From DAOTXL01 sp034435455 (lineage in GTDB: Bacteria > Chloroflexota > Anaerolineae > JAAYZQ01): a DNA stretch of 64,000 bases. The translations under genes and the position numbers were made by a program. The notes under the pieces were generated by a model that was given only the letters and a program-made list of their open reading frames with translations, was not told the origin of the DNA and did not search any database. This document shows positions 59,691-64,000 of this stretch, piece by piece (positions within the stretch are counted from its first letter, which is position 1; the number at the start of each line of letters is the position of its first letter). The DNA is taken from the NCBI GenBank assembly GCA_034435455.1, contig DAOTXL010000002.1, positions 41,767-105,766 of the forward strand. Reading direction: 5' to 3'.

Positions 59691-59720
59691 TTTGTCGCCT
59701 GATCACAGGCGAGGTCAAAT

Positions 59721-59749
59721 TTGACAGGCGTTTCGAGTTGTGGTAAAGT
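59721..59749 (+). promoter_or_regulatory. rRNA operon promoter P2
   Basis: TTGACA (59721-59726), 17 bases, TAAAGT (59744-59749) preceded by TGG. The -35 box lies within a 12-base palindrome GTCAAATTTGAC (59714-59725), a possible operator. Confidence 0.7.
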
Positions 59750-59785
59750 GTGGCCTCGCTGGAGTGGTCACAAAGGGGTTGCGAT

Positions 59786-59814
59786 TTGACAAGGGAATAG
59801 AGGTATGCTATACT
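59786..59814 (+). promoter_or_regulatory. rRNA operon promoter P3
   Basis: TTGACA (59786-59791), 17 bases, TATACT (59809-59814) preceded by TGC. It is closest to 16S rRNA; its transcript would start just before the 16S processing stem. Confidence 0.75.
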
Positions 59815-59834
59815 GCGGCCCCTGTAGTGGACAG

Positions 59835-59865
59835 GACCTTAACAACTGAAGAGTGATAGGAAGAC
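59835..59865 (+). other. 16S processing stem, left arm (pairs with 61482-61512)
   Basis: The 31 bases starting GACCTTAACAACTG pair with the 31 bases ending CAGTTGTTAAGGTC after 16S, all matched except one G-U pair. Such stems are cut by RNase III to release pre-16S rRNA. Confidence 0.85.
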
Positions 59866-59900
59866 AAGCGGACGCTTTGGGCCCAAACTCAAAACGTGAA

Positions 59901-61418
<1,518 letters not shown>

Positions 61419-61525
61419 GGGAGTTCCGATCGTGGCCTGCGGGCCATAGATCTACTCCAAACCTTATCCCAAGGCGACAGGGTCTTCCTATCACTTTTCA
61501 GTTGTTAAGGTCGGGTTACCAACAT

Positions 61526-61602
61526 GGGCCATTAGCTCAGTCGGCTAGAGCATTCCTCTGATAAGGGAAAGGTCTCTGGTTCAAGTCCAGAATGGCCCAC
61601 CA
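61526..61602 (+). tRNA. tRNA-Ile (GAU)
   Basis: The 77-base cloverleaf has acceptor GGGCCAT/ATGGCCC, D-stem GCTC/GAGC, anticodon stem TTCCT/GGGAA with loop CTGATAA (anticodon GAT), T-stem TCTGG/CCAGA with TTCAAGT loop, and encoded CCA. It sits in the 16S-23S spacer as usual. No tRNA-Ala follows. Confidence 0.95.
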
Positions 61603-61685
61603 CGGAGGGAAAAGCGGCTGGATGGAATGGCGGTTCAGATCGGAACTGAATAGCGATAGATGAGGGGTATATGACCGGGGCCAAG

Positions 61686-61712
61686 GAGCCTGGCGTATGC
61701 CGGGCTCTTTTT
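61686..61712 (+). terminator. Terminator-like hairpin inside the 16S-23S spacer
   Basis: A 9-base stem (GAGCCTGGC with GCCGGGCTC, one G-U pair) with GTAT loop is followed by TTTTT. It has every feature of an intrinsic terminator but lies between tRNA-Ile and 23S rRNA, where full termination would stop 23S synthesis. The rest of the 249-base spacer (61603-61851) holds no gene. Confidence 0.7.
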
Positions 61713-61851
61713 GCGCCCAAGATTGGACGCCGGCGGTTGAAGAGCAGGGGCAAACCTGGTCGGCAAGGGCTGGCGGCCAATCGCCAGGGATAAAGGTTTG
61801 GCACCTTAAAAACTGAACAGGATGTAAGGCGTAACACCGCAAACTTGTGTG

Positions 61852-64000
<2,149 letters not shown>

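Noticed and set aside
61603..61851. Second spacer tRNA (tRNA-Ala)
   Set aside because: No cloverleaf or TGC anticodon arm could be found in the spacer after tRNA-Ile.

Overview
The window is a high-GC segment of a bacterial chromosome, most likely Chloroflexota of the Anaerolineae type. The reasons are the 16S rRNA sequence, a ferredoxin-dependent 2-oxoacid oxidoreductase, a class D/E-like sortase, and Pro/Thr-rich linkers. No plasmid, phage, insertion sequence or CRISPR signature was found. Life without oxygen, using molybdenum (or tungsten) enzymes and sulfur chemistry, is the theme of the first 48 kb.

Layout. (1) 1-3299, minus: korDABC, a four-subunit 2-oxoacid:ferredoxin oxidoreductase, with a partial gene running off the left edge. 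(2) 3718-18619: two parallel modules. Each has a Tat-exported molybdopterin oxidoreductase, a four-cluster Fe-S subunit, a membrane quinol subunit (cytochrome b type in the first, NrfD/PsrC type in the second), a TorD-like chaperone, and a neighbouring NarL-type two-component system (8620-10807 plus strand; 16356-18619 minus strand). (3) 18783-30867, minus: an unusual maturation-like cluster. It holds two SPASM-like radical SAM proteins, two paralogous CdhD-like Fe-S proteins, a protein with three thioredoxin domains fused to a CcdA/DsbD membrane domain, a ProC-like protein, a minimal SufBC pair, an XdhC-like protein, a dicluster ferredoxin, a small paralogue of the ferredoxin's N-terminal domain, and a glycoside hydrolase. 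(4) 30948-48695, minus: a sulfur/metalloid island with DUF59, OsmC, UspA, BASS and ACR3 transporters, three DGC-domain proteins, NifX-like and Mrp/NBP35-like proteins, FmdE-like protein, two TauE permeases, rhodanese, cysteine desulfurase, CcdA plus thioredoxin, ArsR, a small thioredoxin and an ArsP-type permease. Three tiny proteins of one unrecognised family are scattered in it. (5) 49255-59538, plus: housekeeping and envelope genes (MoxR, B12-type radical SAM, PfkB kinase, Xer recombinase, purine nucleoside phosphorylase, MurJ, sortase). (6) 59569-64000, plus: an rRNA operon with three tandem promoters, 16S, tRNA-Ile and partial 23S.

How the parts may work together (inference): the two exported molybdo-enzymes would exchange electrons between the quinone pool and external substrates, each switched by its own sensor pair and matured by its own TorD. 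The radical SAM/Fe-S/XdhC/SufBC cluster looks like an assembly line for a metallocofactor, possibly for molybdo- or tungsto-enzymes; this is the best candidate for an undescribed system. The island beyond it would supply and detoxify sulfur and arsenic species. Long open frames opposite the real genes are GC-driven shadows and are not annotated.
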